Positions 7,859-16,391 of a DNA stretch of 64,000 nt are shown here, piece by piece. Location of the stretch: contig JAWPMS010000001.1 of assembly GCA_033344795.1 (NCBI GenBank), positions 3,596,001-3,660,000 of the forward strand, read 5' to 3'. Source of the DNA: SHLQ01 sp033344795 (GTDB lineage: Bacteria; Actinomycetota; Acidimicrobiia; Acidimicrobiales; SHLQ01). The position numbers were made by a program, and so were the translations under genes. The notes beneath the pieces are model-generated. The model had not been told where the DNA came from. It saw only the letters and a program-made list of their open reading frames with translations, and did not search any database. Each line of letters begins with the position of its first letter. Within the stretch, counting starts at the first letter, position 1.

Positions 7859-8974
7859 ATGACCGTGCGTGTTGGTGTGTTCGGGACCAGTTGGTGGGCG
7901 GACACCATGTACTTGCCTCCGCTTGATGCCCACCCCGACTGCACCGTCGTGGCCGTGTGCGGCCGACGACCCGAACCTGCCGAGTCGTTTTCGAAGAACT
8001 GGAACATTCCCGAGTGGTTCACGGATCCGCAACAGATGCTCGACGAGGTGGAGATGGACGCAGTGGTGATCGCCACCTCCAACGACAGCCACGAATCGCT
8101 CGCTCTGGCATCGTTGGCTCGCGGTCTCCACGTGCTCTGCGAGAAGCCGCTTGCACGTGACGCGAGGGAAGGCGCGGTCATGGTTGCCAAGGCCGAGGAG
8201 GTCGGGGCGATCACGATGGTGCCGTTCACCTACCACTACATGCCCGTCAACCGGTTTGTGAAGAAGCTCGTCGAAGACGGGTACATCGGTCGCCCGCACC
8301 ACATCAACGTGCGTTATTACACCGAGTTCGGGTTCGATGACAGCTATACGTGGCGATTCGACAAAGAGCTAGCGGGTTCGGGCATCATCGGCGATCTCGG
8401 TTCGCACTGGATTCATCTGGCGCGTTGGTTGCTCGATGACACGGAGCGGTCGGTCAGCGCAACGTCAGCCACGTTCGTCGATCGTGGGCCACGTCCCGAC
8501 GGCAGCGACTATGAGCGCTGCGAAGACAGCGTTGCGATGACCATCCAATACGAGTCCGGTGCCTACGGCGTGCTGCAGGCCAGTGCTGTTGCGTGGGAGG
8601 GCACGCCGTTCGGTCAGACGCATCACCTCGAAATCCATGGCGATGACGGCACGATCTATGCAACGTGTGATTGGGACACCGTCCAGGAAGTCCGAGGTCT
8701 CAAGCGTGGTGAGGCTGGCCCGGCGAAGGTCATCCCGATCCCTGACGAGATCTGGAACGGGGTGCGCCGCGACACGGTGCACAACACGTATCGAGATGTT
8801 TTTCGTACGACGGACTCGATGACTCGCGGCTGGGTGAGCGCGATTCGTGACGGCCGCGCCATCACCCCGGACTTCGCCGAGGGGCAGGCGGTACAACGAG
8901 TTCTCGATGCCGTTGTCGAGAGCGCGGCGGGCGATGGTGCACCCGTGAATCCGCACGGCGGTCACGCCAGCTGA
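7859..8974 (+). CDS. Gfo/Idh/MocA-family oxidoreductase
   Basis: A 371-residue protein with an N-terminal Rossmann fold (RVGVFGTSWWADTMY near residue 4) and the family signature HVLCEKPLA near residue 95. A C-terminal alpha/beta domain contains GDLGSHWIHLARWLL near residue 178. These enzymes are NAD(P)-dependent dehydrogenases of sugars, inositols or related compounds. The exact substrate is not visible. It converges with the cytidylyltransferase operon, with 3 bases between the stop codons, so any link to that surface-polymer-like cluster is only positional. Confidence 0.93.
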   Translation: MTVRVGVFGTSWWADTMYLPPLDAHPDCTVVAVCGRRPEPAESFSKNWNIPEWFTDPQQMLDEVEMDAVVIATSNDSHESLALASLARGLHVLCEKPLARDAREGAVMVAKAEEVGAITMVPFTYHYMPVNRFVKKLVEDGYIGRPHHINVRYYTEFGFDDSYTWRFDKELAGSGIIGDLGSHWIHLARWLLDDTERSVSATSATFVDRGPRPDGSDYERCEDSVAMTIQYESGAYGVLQASAVAWEGTPFGQTHHLEIHGDDGTIYATCDWDTVQEVRGLKRGEAGPAKVIPIPDEIWNGVRRDTVHNTYRDVFRTTDSMTRGWVSAIRDGRAITPDFAEGQAVQRVLDAVVESAAGDGAPVNPHGGHAS

Positions 8975-8977
8975 GTT

Positions 8978-9454
8978 CTATGACGCGAGGTCTATCGGGA
9001 GTTCATGTGCTGGCGTGACGGGACCGTGAGCGCGAATCGCAGCACGCCGCTCCTCCAGCACCTCGTTGATCAGAGTGGACGAGGTTCCCTGTGTGTATGG
9101 GAAGAAGACCACCTTCACCCCGACATCTTCGAATGACGCGCCGATCTGTCTCCACCGGGGGCTGTTGAACCAGTCGTCGCCGACGAACATGATGTCGAAC
9201 CGCAGACGCTCCCACATGGCCATCTTGTCCATGTGGTCCTGTGCGACGACCGCATCGACGTAGGTGATCGACCGGACGATCTCCATCCGCTCGTGGTGCG
9301 GGATGACCGAGTGTTTCGCCTTTTCGGCGAGCAAGAGTTCGTCGGTCGTCACGCCGACCACGAGACGGTCACACAGGGCCCGGGCATTTCGCAGAAGGGT
9401 GAGGTGTCCGATGTGGAAGAGGTCGAACACGCCGGTCGTGTAGCCCAGTTTCAT
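8978..9454 (-). CDS. Cytidylyltransferase, TagD/glycerol-3-phosphate type
   Basis: A 158-residue single-domain nucleotidyltransferase with the N-terminal TTGVFDLFHIGH (His14 and His17 of the HxGH motif), GVTTDE, and GTSSTLI in place of the family's usual ISSTKI-type motif. Length and motifs fit the TagD/GCT group that makes CDP-glycerol from CTP and glycerol 3-phosphate. Other small alcohol phosphates are possible. The ATG overlaps the stop of the DUF362 gene (ATGA). It is the last gene of a four-gene coupled cluster that also encodes a CDP-glycerol-type transferase, which supports a CDP-alcohol product. Confidence 0.88.
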   Translation of the reverse strand: MKLGYTTGVFDLFHIGHLTLLRNARALCDRLVVGVTTDELLLAEKAKHSVIPHHERMEIVRSITYVDAVVAQDHMDKMAMWERLRFDIMFVGDDWFNSPRWRQIGASFEDVGVKVVFFPYTQGTSSTLINEVLEERRAAIRAHGPVTPAHELPIDLAS

Positions 9455-10935
9455 GCCGCCACCATTTCGTTTCTGGCTTCTTCGAGCAGGTCGCCCGCTG
9501 GTTCGAGGTCGAAGAGGCTGAGGTTCGGCCAACGATTCGGTGGTCGAAACTGGAGGTGGCGGGTGGAACGATCGAAGAAATCCTGTCCACCCCCGAGCAC
9601 GGTGATGTCTTCGAGATCGAGGTCATGGCTTTGCCGCAACGCGCGCAGGTAGGCGATCTGATCGGTGTCGAAATCCATGTATCGAGCGGCCACGAGATCC
9701 GCCGTGAGCAGATCTTCGGAAGCAACGATCGCACCCGGCGCGACCCGATGGGGAAAGTGCGGACCGTCGGTGTCTCCACCGACGATTCCATCGATGATCG
9801 ACAGAGTCCGACGTTTTGCCTCACCGGGACGTCCGACGAAGGCGTCGTGAACATCGGCGGTCATCCGCCACGTGGTGTCGTTGCCGTCCCAGGCACCTCG
9901 TAGAAGGCGCGCCCGTTGTGCCTCGGTGGTGACGAGTGAGCGATATGTGGCACCGATCTTCGTCGATCCCAATCGATCGCGTAGAGCCAGCTGCGCCCGG
10001 CTGGGAAGCAGGTCGTTCGCCAGGTGCTGCCAATAGAGCCGTGGATAGTCCAGCCATGAGTCCGGGTTCGGATACTCGTCGCCACCGAACTTCGGGAACC
10101 CGATCGCCCAGTGAACGAGAGAGTTCTTGTTGCTGATCGTGCCGATGAGACCCTTGATGTTGAGGGTTGCACCAACCTTTGCGTGCGACTTCAGCTTTGG
10201 AACCGACACGTAGGTGTCTGCATCCACGATCGTTCCAGAAAATGCGTACGTGTGCCCGCCCCGGTGTGCATTGATGGTCTCGAGGCGCTCGTTGAGCGTG
10301 CCGCGAAACAACCACCAGCGAGCGTCATCGAGGTACGAGTCGGTCAGGTCGACGATGTGTTGGCCTGCAGGGTCACCGGCGAGGGGTTCTCGACCTGCTC
10401 GCCAGCCGTAATTTGTGAGGTCCGGTACGTGCCAGTCGCGAAGGTCGACGAAGTCGACTTCGATGCCATGCAGGTGTTGCAGACGTTCCGCGATCAAGTC
10501 CATTCGATACAGCTCGGACAGCGCATGCCAATCGCAGTCGACGTGCGGGTTGTCGCCGACGATGATTCGGCCGTCGCCGCGAAGAGCCAACGCAACATAG
10601 TCGGCGACGGCTCGTACGACCGATGGGTGCGTGATCACACTCCAGATGTCACCACCGAAGCGGTGTTCATGGTCGACCAAGTTGGGCTTGATGAAGACCG
10701 TCTGCCCGGGCTCGATCAACTCGCCGAGCGGGTTCCATGTCGCGCCCTCACCATGACGTGGTCCGGGCGGATACAGCAGCAGCAGTGCCGCACGAACTGC
10801 GTCGTGAGCCGAGTTCGGGCCGAGCGATCGCGGCCCGGGCAGTTCGGCGTGGTCGTTGTGCGTATCGAAGGGAGCGTGTTCGGGATAGTGGTTCGGGCCG
10901 CGATAGACGGCCGCTCGAGCGCAGTTCTCATACAT
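9451..10935 (-). CDS. DUF362 domain protein
   Basis: A 494-residue protein with the DUF362 motif FIKPNLVD near residue 80, a VPKLKSHAKVG segment near 245 and GLIGTISNKN near 262. DUF362 proteins are poorly characterised and are often found in biosynthetic or redox settings, sometimes fused to ferredoxin domains. No cysteine cluster of that kind is seen here. The start overlaps the upstream asparagine-synthetase-like gene by 8 bases and the stop overlaps the cytidylyltransferase start by 4, so this is an obligate member of the cluster. No reaction can be assigned. Confidence 0.88.
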   Translation of the reverse strand: MYENCARAAVYRGPNHYPEHAPFDTHNDHAELPGPRSLGPNSAHDAVRAALLLLYPPGPRHGEGATWNPLGELIEPGQTVFIKPNLVDHEHRFGGDIWSVITHPSVVRAVADYVALALRGDGRIIVGDNPHVDCDWHALSELYRMDLIAERLQHLHGIEVDFVDLRDWHVPDLTNYGWRAGREPLAGDPAGQHIVDLTDSYLDDARWWLFRGTLNERLETINAHRGGHTYAFSGTIVDADTYVSVPKLKSHAKVGATLNIKGLIGTISNKNSLVHWAIGFPKFGGDEYPNPDSWLDYPRLYWQHLANDLLPSRAQLALRDRLGSTKIGATYRSLVTTEAQRARLLRGAWDGNDTTWRMTADVHDAFVGRPGEAKRRTLSIIDGIVGGDTDGPHFPHRVAPGAIVASEDLLTADLVAARYMDFDTDQIAYLRALRQSHDLDLEDITVLGGGQDFFDRSTRHLQFRPPNRWPNLSLFDLEPAGDLLEEARNEMVAA

Positions 10936-12019
10936 CGAGATCTCGTTCGATTTGTTCGATGAACTCCGTCAAGCACCACACGAGAAAGCGCGCCTCACCG
11001 CTCATCGAGGCGAGTTGTGTGGCCACATCGGGGCGAAACTCGCGTCGGCTGTTCTTTGGCCCCGACCAACCGGCCATCCAGACATCCATCGGGCGCGCGA
11101 ATGGGACCTTCTCTGGTACGTCGGTCGTCTCGTAGAGGTCTCGAAACAGCTGTTGCAGGAGATATTTCGGTTCTCCCGCTCGAATCCGGTCGAGGTCGAG
11201 GGCACCGTCGTGCGTCATGGCCTCGTAGGGCGCAACGATGTCCAGTCCGGCGCTGTGGATCGCGTTTTCGAACGACTGCACGATCCCCTGGCCGTGAATC
11301 TCGCGGAGGAATCGTTGCACGTCGATGCCGTCGGCCTTCCGGTACGGGGCAAAAGTTCCGCTGAGGTCGGTGGGGTCCTTCAAGATCAGGGCAGGGTCGA
11401 CGAACAAGTAGCGCTTCATGAAATCTGAGAAGCTCCAGTCGACACACAGAAGCTTGTCCATGCCGCCGAACGTCGAATCGGCGCCGTTCCCGACCAGCAG
11501 TCCTCCTACGCCCAACTCGCGCGCTCGCAGGGCAGCGAGGTGAAGCGGGACCTCGACGGCATGAAGGGGCGACCCTTTGTTTGCCATCAGGTCGGTGGCA
11601 TGCGCCTCGTAGTGGTCCCAACCGACGCGTACGACATGGTGCGGATGTTCCCACCTGGCGGCGTATGCCTTGGCAGCGATCGATTCATCGGCGGCGCCGG
11701 GTGCATCGAACGAGATGGTGAAACACGGCGTGCCTTTTGGAGCGATTGCCGCAAGAATCGCTGAGTCGATGCCGCCGCTGAGCAAGATCCCAAGATCGGG
11801 ATCGCGAGGCATCAGGTCATGAAGTGTCTCGAGGATCGCTTCGCTACTCGAGACGAGCCGAGTAGGTGCATCAGCTTGGGGAAGGGTCGGAGCGACCCCA
11901 CGCGTCCATTGCATTCCCTGACGCGGGAGGTGTCGTAGCCCGAGGTAACAAGACATCGAGTCGGGATTGATGTTGAGGGTCTTGACGGTCTCGGTATCGG
12001 TCTGCATCGGCGAGGTCAC
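10928..12019 (-). CDS. Stand-alone asparagine-synthetase-like PP-loop protein
   Basis: A 363-residue protein corresponding to the C-terminal ATP-pyrophosphatase domain of AsnB. The PP-loop SGGIDS is at residues 81-86, DES near 111, and the C-terminal pattern KYLLQQLFRDL followed by EKVPFARP matches the family. The glutamine amidotransferase domain with its N-terminal catalytic Cys is absent, replaced by about 75 unrelated residues. The usual GEGxDE motif reads GNGADS (177-182), so the classical catalytic acids are altered. It may form an amide or ester-like bond on a non-aspartate substrate using free ammonia or another nucleophile. The GTG start overlaps the previous stop by 4 bases; an ATG four codons in is an alternative. 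Confidence 0.85.
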   Translation of the reverse strand: MTSPMQTDTETVKTLNINPDSMSCYLGLRHLPRQGMQWTRGVAPTLPQADAPTRLVSSSEAILETLHDLMPRDPDLGILLSGGIDSAILAAIAPKGTPCFTISFDAPGAADESIAAKAYAARWEHPHHVVRVGWDHYEAHATDLMANKGSPLHAVEVPLHLAALRARELGVGGLLVGNGADSTFGGMDKLLCVDWSFSDFMKRYLFVDPALILKDPTDLSGTFAPYRKADGIDVQRFLREIHGQGIVQSFENAIHSAGLDIVAPYEAMTHDGALDLDRIRAGEPKYLLQQLFRDLYETTDVPEKVPFARPMDVWMAGWSGPKNSRREFRPDVATQLASMSGEARFLVWCLTEFIEQIERDLDV

Positions 12020-13638
12020 TGCGCGACCAACGTTTCTCCGTATGCACGGAGCGAATTCGCTTCGTCCTCGGCCCCGAGTCGGTTGAGCGAGGCGGCCAGC
12101 TCACGGCAACGGTCAGGTGTGGTCGCCGCTGCGTGCACAAACACCGGTAGTGCAGCGGGGACCATGTCGAGTTGGTAGAAAGCTTCATCGAAGCTGTCGC
12201 CAGCCACCTGCTCGACGAGCGAGTGGAACTGTTCGCTGGCTTGTTGATCCTCGAGTTCGATTGCCGCCAAGGCGGATGCGGTCATGCGGATCACCGGCTC
12301 CACCTCGCGGTCATTCATGACCGCGAGGAGCGGACACGCCTCGCCGAATCCATGGGCGCGAACGAGGCGAGCCGAGGCCAGGAGTTCGGCAGGGGAGAAC
12401 AAGCGGCAGGTTTGCGCGAGCAAATCCAAGAGACGGGGGTGTCCAGGCCATCGTTGCCATGCATATCCGAAGACCTCGAAGGTCGAGTCGGCAGTGCTCT
12501 CAAGCGCGTCATCGATCGATTGGTCGAGCGCCTCGAGAGGCAACGACGATGATCCAGGTCGCACCCGGTCTGAGATCAGGGTGATGATCGTCTCTGCTGC
12601 GACATGGTCGTCTTGACCGCCGTGATCAGCAAAGAGCCATTCCCTCCAGCGGGAACGGGAGGTGCTGCGATCGGTGCCCAGTGCGTTCGTTAGCGCCGAC
12701 GTGAGATCTTCGGGTTGTTGACACCACACGGCGACATCGTCGAGGCCTTCAAAGACGCCGTTGCTTCGGGCATCGATTCCCGGAAGGAGCCCGACGACCG
12801 GTCGATCTGCGAGGAGAGTCTCCGCAAGCGCGCCCGACCGGCTGTCTGCCACCACGACGTCGGCGGCCACGTACAGGGGTACGAGCGAGTGCAGGTCTGA
12901 TCGGACAACGATGCGTTCATCGATCTCGGCCAACCGGGCTGACTCGAAACGAAGGCTGTTGTGGTGAGGTTTCGCGATGATCAGGTAGTGGTCGGCCAAC
13001 TCCGCGAGTGCCGTGGAGTATCGGTCGATCCCCGAGTTGTGGGCCCACGTGGGGAGCCACGCGAGGACCGGTAGCGAGCTGTCGATATCTAGAAGTTCAC
13101 GAGCGCGTTCGCGCGTGAGACCCTCCCGAAGTGACGGTGCCCACTTCGGATAGCCGACGATGTGAATCTGGTCGCTTGGAAGGTGAGCGCTGATCGCGCA
13201 TTCGGCGAAGTTGCCGTGCGCAAGAACCGCGTCGAGGCCGGCGTTCACCGAACCATGTCCATGCGCTCCGACGAACGCGCTCGCTCCGTACTCGGTCTTG
13301 ATACGAAGCGCGTCGTGGTACCGAAGGAGCCACCCGACACCTTGGGTGGTGATCACGGCATCAGCCGAAAGTCGACTCTCGGGGATGGACGCGATCGAGC
13401 GTTCGGCCAGTAGCTCGGTGAGGATCGAGAACGTGCTCGGGTTCATGAGCGGTTCGATCTCGCCGTCTTTGTCATCGAACCAGTTCGCGTTGGGATTCGG
13501 TACCGATCCCATTGCGGCGTGAACGCCTGGCGGCTCGAGGACGAACTGTGCGTCGACTCCCCGTTGGCGCAGCGAGCGCCAGATCGGCTCCCACACGGCT
13601 ACTTCGTGGCTCGAATACAGATAGAAGTCGACGGTCAT
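12016..13638 (-). CDS. CDP-glycerol glycerophosphotransferase-like protein
   Basis: A protein of about 540 residues. The N-terminal two thirds resemble TagB/TagF-type transferases: DFYLYSSHEVAVW at the start, VLAWLPTWAHNSG in the middle, IAKPHHNS, and VAADVVVADSRSGALAETL, where the family usually has aDvlitDySS. The last 170 residues are helical and look like a repeat or adaptor region. Such enzymes move alditol phosphates from CDP carriers to teichoic-acid-like acceptors at the membrane. Longer starts at 13701 and 13806 exist; I chose the ATG giving the usual family N-terminus. It is the first gene of the cluster ending in a TagD-like enzyme. Confidence 0.83.
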   Translation of the reverse strand: MTVDFYLYSSHEVAVWEPIWRSLRQRGVDAQFVLEPPGVHAAMGSVPNPNANWFDDKDGEIEPLMNPSTFSILTELLAERSIASIPESRLSADAVITTQGVGWLLRYHDALRIKTEYGASAFVGAHGHGSVNAGLDAVLAHGNFAECAISAHLPSDQIHIVGYPKWAPSLREGLTRERARELLDIDSSLPVLAWLPTWAHNSGIDRYSTALAELADHYLIIAKPHHNSLRFESARLAEIDERIVVRSDLHSLVPLYVAADVVVADSRSGALAETLLADRPVVGLLPGIDARSNGVFEGLDDVAVWCQQPEDLTSALTNALGTDRSTSRSRWREWLFADHGGQDDHVAAETIITLISDRVRPGSSSLPLEALDQSIDDALESTADSTFEVFGYAWQRWPGHPRLLDLLAQTCRLFSPAELLASARLVRAHGFGEACPLLAVMNDREVEPVIRMTASALAAIELEDQQASEQFHSLVEQVAGDSFDEAFYQLDMVPAALPVFVHAAATTPDRCRELAASLNRLGAEDEANSLRAYGETLVAQ

Positions 13639-13810
13639 CGCACGATGGGGCGATCGCTGTCCCGAGTCGACGCGCAGAGATCGATTCACGGCAGGTTTCA
13701 TGTAGGCCAATCGACCTACAACCCTGCCGGTAGACCGGACTTGCCCAAATTGAGTGGTCGGGTCGAGGAGTGGGTGCTTCACCCCGCGCCACATGCGGAG
13801 AGACATTCTC

Positions 13811-13816
13811 TAGAGT
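13811..13816 (+). promoter_or_regulatory. Putative -10 box of the ClC gene
   Basis: TAGAGT ends 6 bases before the GTG start at 13823. There is no ribosome-binding site, so leaderless translation is likely. Confidence 0.5.
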
Positions 13817-13822
13817 GCTCAG

Positions 13823-15457
13823 GTGACGAACGGCGCTATTCGATTCATTGTCTATGCCGGACTCGGCATCGTCATCGGCGGCATCGTCGCGTTGCTGGAC
13901 TGGATCACGGTCGAAGTCGCGCTGCATGCCGTGCTCGAGGCTCCGATCTGGCTGCAGGTCATCTTGCCGACCGCTGGGCTCTTGGTCGTTGCGTGGATCA
14001 TGAAGTTGGCCCCGAACGCCGGTCGACAAACTTCCGATGCCTACGTCGAGTCGTTTCACTCTGGTCACGGGGCCGAACAAGAGCGGCTACTCCCGCGACT
14101 GGCCGCAAGCGTTGCGACCATCGGAACCGGAGGCGCTGTCGGCATCGAGGGCCCGGCCGTGCTCACCGGCGCAACGATTGGTCAGATGATGGGCGACCGT
14201 CTTCCCAGGGTTCTCGGCGAACGCCCTCGTCTCGTGCTCCTGGTCGCCGGTGCGGCAGCTGGTATCGCAGCTGTCTTCAAGGCTCCAGCCACGGGAGTGT
14301 TGTTTGCCATCGAGGCGCCATACCGGCGCGACATCTCGAGACATGGCCTCATTCCCGCGCTGATCGCTGCGGCCTCTGCGTACCTGACGTTCGTGTTCTT
14401 CTTGGGCGCCGAACCCCTGCTGGTTGGCTTCAAGGCAACGCAGGTCACGCTCAACGACGAGATCGTCGCCTCGCTCACCATCGGGGTGCTCGCCGGTTTC
14501 GTCGCTCGGTTTCTCGCGAAGGGCGTGCACTGGTCGAAACACCTGGACGAGCAGTTCTCGATGCCGGTGCGATTCTCGGTCGGGGCGATCATCCTCGGGG
14601 CCGGAGTCGTCATCGCTGATGCGCTGATCGAGAAGCCGCTCACGCTCGGTATCGGCGCCGACATCGCAGCCGATCTGGTGCGAGACAACGAGATCACGCT
14701 CGCGGTGGTGCTCGCGTTGTTCGTGATCAGGGCGCTGGTGACCGGGGCGACGCTCGGCATGGGTGGCGTCGGTGGGGTCTTCATTCCCCTCGTCGTGCAA
14801 GGGCTGTTGCTCGGCAGAGCTGTCGAGATCATGGTCGGCGCTCCACCGACCGGCCTCTATCCCGTCATCGGGCTCGCCGCTGTGCTGGGCGCTGCATACC
14901 GAACACCTCTCGCCGCCATCATGTTCGTCGCCGAAACGACCGGTCGCGCCGAATTCGTGATCCCTGCGCTGATCGCGACGGCGATCGCACAATCACTAAT
15001 GGGCGAAGAGTCGGTCTCGAAGGGTCAGCGGACGGAACGGCAAGGCCAACTTGAACGACGGCTGGTCGAACCGGCATCGGTGGTCATGCTCGATGATCTT
15101 GGAGTGCTGTCCCCAGATGACAATCTGCTCGAAGTGATCGACAGATATGGAGACCGCTCGGAGTCGTTTGCCGTGCCGGTGTGCGGCGACCACTACGAGG
15201 GTTTGCTGGTGCTACACGACATGGCGAGTGCGATGCTCGAACATGGGCCGGAAGCAACCGTGCGACAAACGATGCGTGAATTGCCGGCGGTGAACGGTAC
15301 GGCACCTGCCATAGATGCAGCACGGTTGATGAATGAGTTCGATACGGCGGCCATCGCCGTGGTCGACGACGACAACATGCCCATCGGTGTGATCAGCACG
15401 ACCTCGCTCGCAGGGCTCAAGTCGGTCGATCTCGCGGGACCGCAGTCGTCAGACTGA
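13823..15457 (+). CDS. ClC-family chloride channel/antiporter with CBS pair
   Basis: A 544-residue protein with about ten membrane helices (residues 8-400) followed by two CBS domains (about 415-535). The GxEGP motif is present as GIEGPAV, keeping the gating glutamate, and GVGGVFIPLVVQG matches the later GxFxP motif. The first selectivity motif GSGIP is not recognisable: the equivalent region reads GRQTSDAYVESF. The ion selectivity may therefore differ from canonical Cl-/H+ exchangers. The CBS pair suggests control by adenine nucleotides or ionic strength. The 3' end overlaps the convergent dehydrogenase gene by 9 bases. Confidence 0.9.
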   Translation: MTNGAIRFIVYAGLGIVIGGIVALLDWITVEVALHAVLEAPIWLQVILPTAGLLVVAWIMKLAPNAGRQTSDAYVESFHSGHGAEQERLLPRLAASVATIGTGGAVGIEGPAVLTGATIGQMMGDRLPRVLGERPRLVLLVAGAAAGIAAVFKAPATGVLFAIEAPYRRDISRHGLIPALIAAASAYLTFVFFLGAEPLLVGFKATQVTLNDEIVASLTIGVLAGFVARFLAKGVHWSKHLDEQFSMPVRFSVGAIILGAGVVIADALIEKPLTLGIGADIAADLVRDNEITLAVVLALFVIRALVTGATLGMGGVGGVFIPLVVQGLLLGRAVEIMVGAPPTGLYPVIGLAAVLGAAYRTPLAAIMFVAETTGRAEFVIPALIATAIAQSLMGEESVSKGQRTERQGQLERRLVEPASVVMLDDLGVLSPDDNLLEVIDRYGDRSESFAVPVCGDHYEGLLVLHDMASAMLEHGPEATVRQTMRELPAVNGTAPAIDAARLMNEFDTAAIAVVDDDNMPIGVISTTSLAGLKSVDLAGPQSSD

Positions 15458-16342
15458 CCAGTCGTGAAAACCTCTGCCTGATTTCTTGCCGAGGTCGCCT
15501 TTGGCGACGAGGTCTCGGAGGAGTTGTGGTGGGTCAAAGCGATCACCGAGTTCGGCGCTGAGGTGTTCGGCGATCGCCAGCCGAACGTCGAGCCCGATCA
15601 GGTCGGTGAGTCGGAGTGGTCCCATCGGGTGTCGGTATCCGAGCTCCATTGCGGCGTCGATGTCCTCTGCCGATGCGACGCCTTCTTGGAGCATCCGAAT
15701 GGCTTCCATGCCAAGGGCGACACCCAGCCGACTCGAAGCAAAGCCGGGGGAGTCCTTGACGACGATGGGCGTCTTGGCGAGTCGTTCCGTCCACGCCACG
15801 GCGAGGTCGGTCGTGGCTGGTGCCGTGTGTGTGCCAACGACGACTTCGACCAGCGACGAGACGGGCACCGGATTGAAGAAGTGCATGCCGACGACTCTTT
15901 GTGGGTGCGGCACACCATCGGCGATGGAGGTGATCGAAAGCGAGCTGGTGTTCGACGCGAAAACGACGCTGTTGTCATAGTGCGTTGCCGCCGAGCGGAA
16001 GATGTCCTGCTTGAGTGCGAGCTCCTCTGGAACCGCCTCGATCACGAGTGCGACCTCGTCGATGGGGTGGTCGATGCCAACGTGAAAGCGCTGGAGCGTG
16101 GCCGGCACGTCGAGTAGATCGTCTCGACGGGCCATCCGTGTGAGGGAGTCGCTCACTCGCTCGAAAGCTCCATCTACGAACTCGGGAGAGCTCTCGATGA
16201 GGCTCACGCGCGCCTGCACGCCGAGCAGAGACGCGGCGATTCCGGCACCCATCGTGCCGCCTCCAATGACGACAACATGTTCACCCGGCGGCGTGTCGAT
16301 CAAATGCGTGGGCGACCGATCGTGATACAAGGAATCCGTCAT
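15449..16342 (-). CDS. 3-hydroxyacyl-CoA dehydrogenase (PaaH/FadB2-like)
   Basis: A 297-residue NAD-dependent enzyme with the Rossmann motif GGGTMGAGIA at about residues 27-36, ASNTSS near 129, HFFNPV near 152 and the C-terminal dimer domain (GLDVRLAIAEHLS, KKSGRGFHDW). It oxidises 3-hydroxyacyl-CoA to 3-ketoacyl-CoA. It is divergent from paaZ with about 49 bases between starts, so a role in the lower phenylacetyl-CoA pathway (PaaH step) is plausible. A general beta-oxidation or hydroxybutyryl-CoA role is also possible. The other paa genes are not in the window. Confidence 0.93.
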   Translation of the reverse strand: MTDSLYHDRSPTHLIDTPPGEHVVVIGGGTMGAGIAASLLGVQARVSLIESSPEFVDGAFERVSDSLTRMARRDDLLDVPATLQRFHVGIDHPIDEVALVIEAVPEELALKQDIFRSAATHYDNSVVFASNTSSLSITSIADGVPHPQRVVGMHFFNPVPVSSLVEVVVGTHTAPATTDLAVAWTERLAKTPIVVKDSPGFASSRLGVALGMEAIRMLQEGVASAEDIDAAMELGYRHPMGPLRLTDLIGLDVRLAIAEHLSAELGDRFDPPQLLRDLVAKGDLGKKSGRGFHDWSV

Positions 16343-16362
16343 AGTGATCTGCTACTGTATCA
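16323..16362. promoter_or_regulatory. Candidate operator in the paaH-like/paaZ divergent promoter
   Basis: TGATACA (16323-16329) and TGTATCA (16356-16362) are exact reverse complements with 26 bases between them, centred on the paaH-like ATG. The right arm overlaps candidate -10 boxes for both directions. A dimeric repressor of the Paa type could bind here; no regulator gene is adjacent. Confidence 0.4.
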
Positions 16363-16391
16363 TGTTGTCGATTCGAGCGAAGGGAAACCGC

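Noticed and set aside
12016..13806. Longest start for the glycerophosphotransferase-like gene
   Set aside because: The first 56 residues do not match the family, and the start would lie 16 bases from the divergent ClC start. The ATG at 13638 gives the usual N-terminus.
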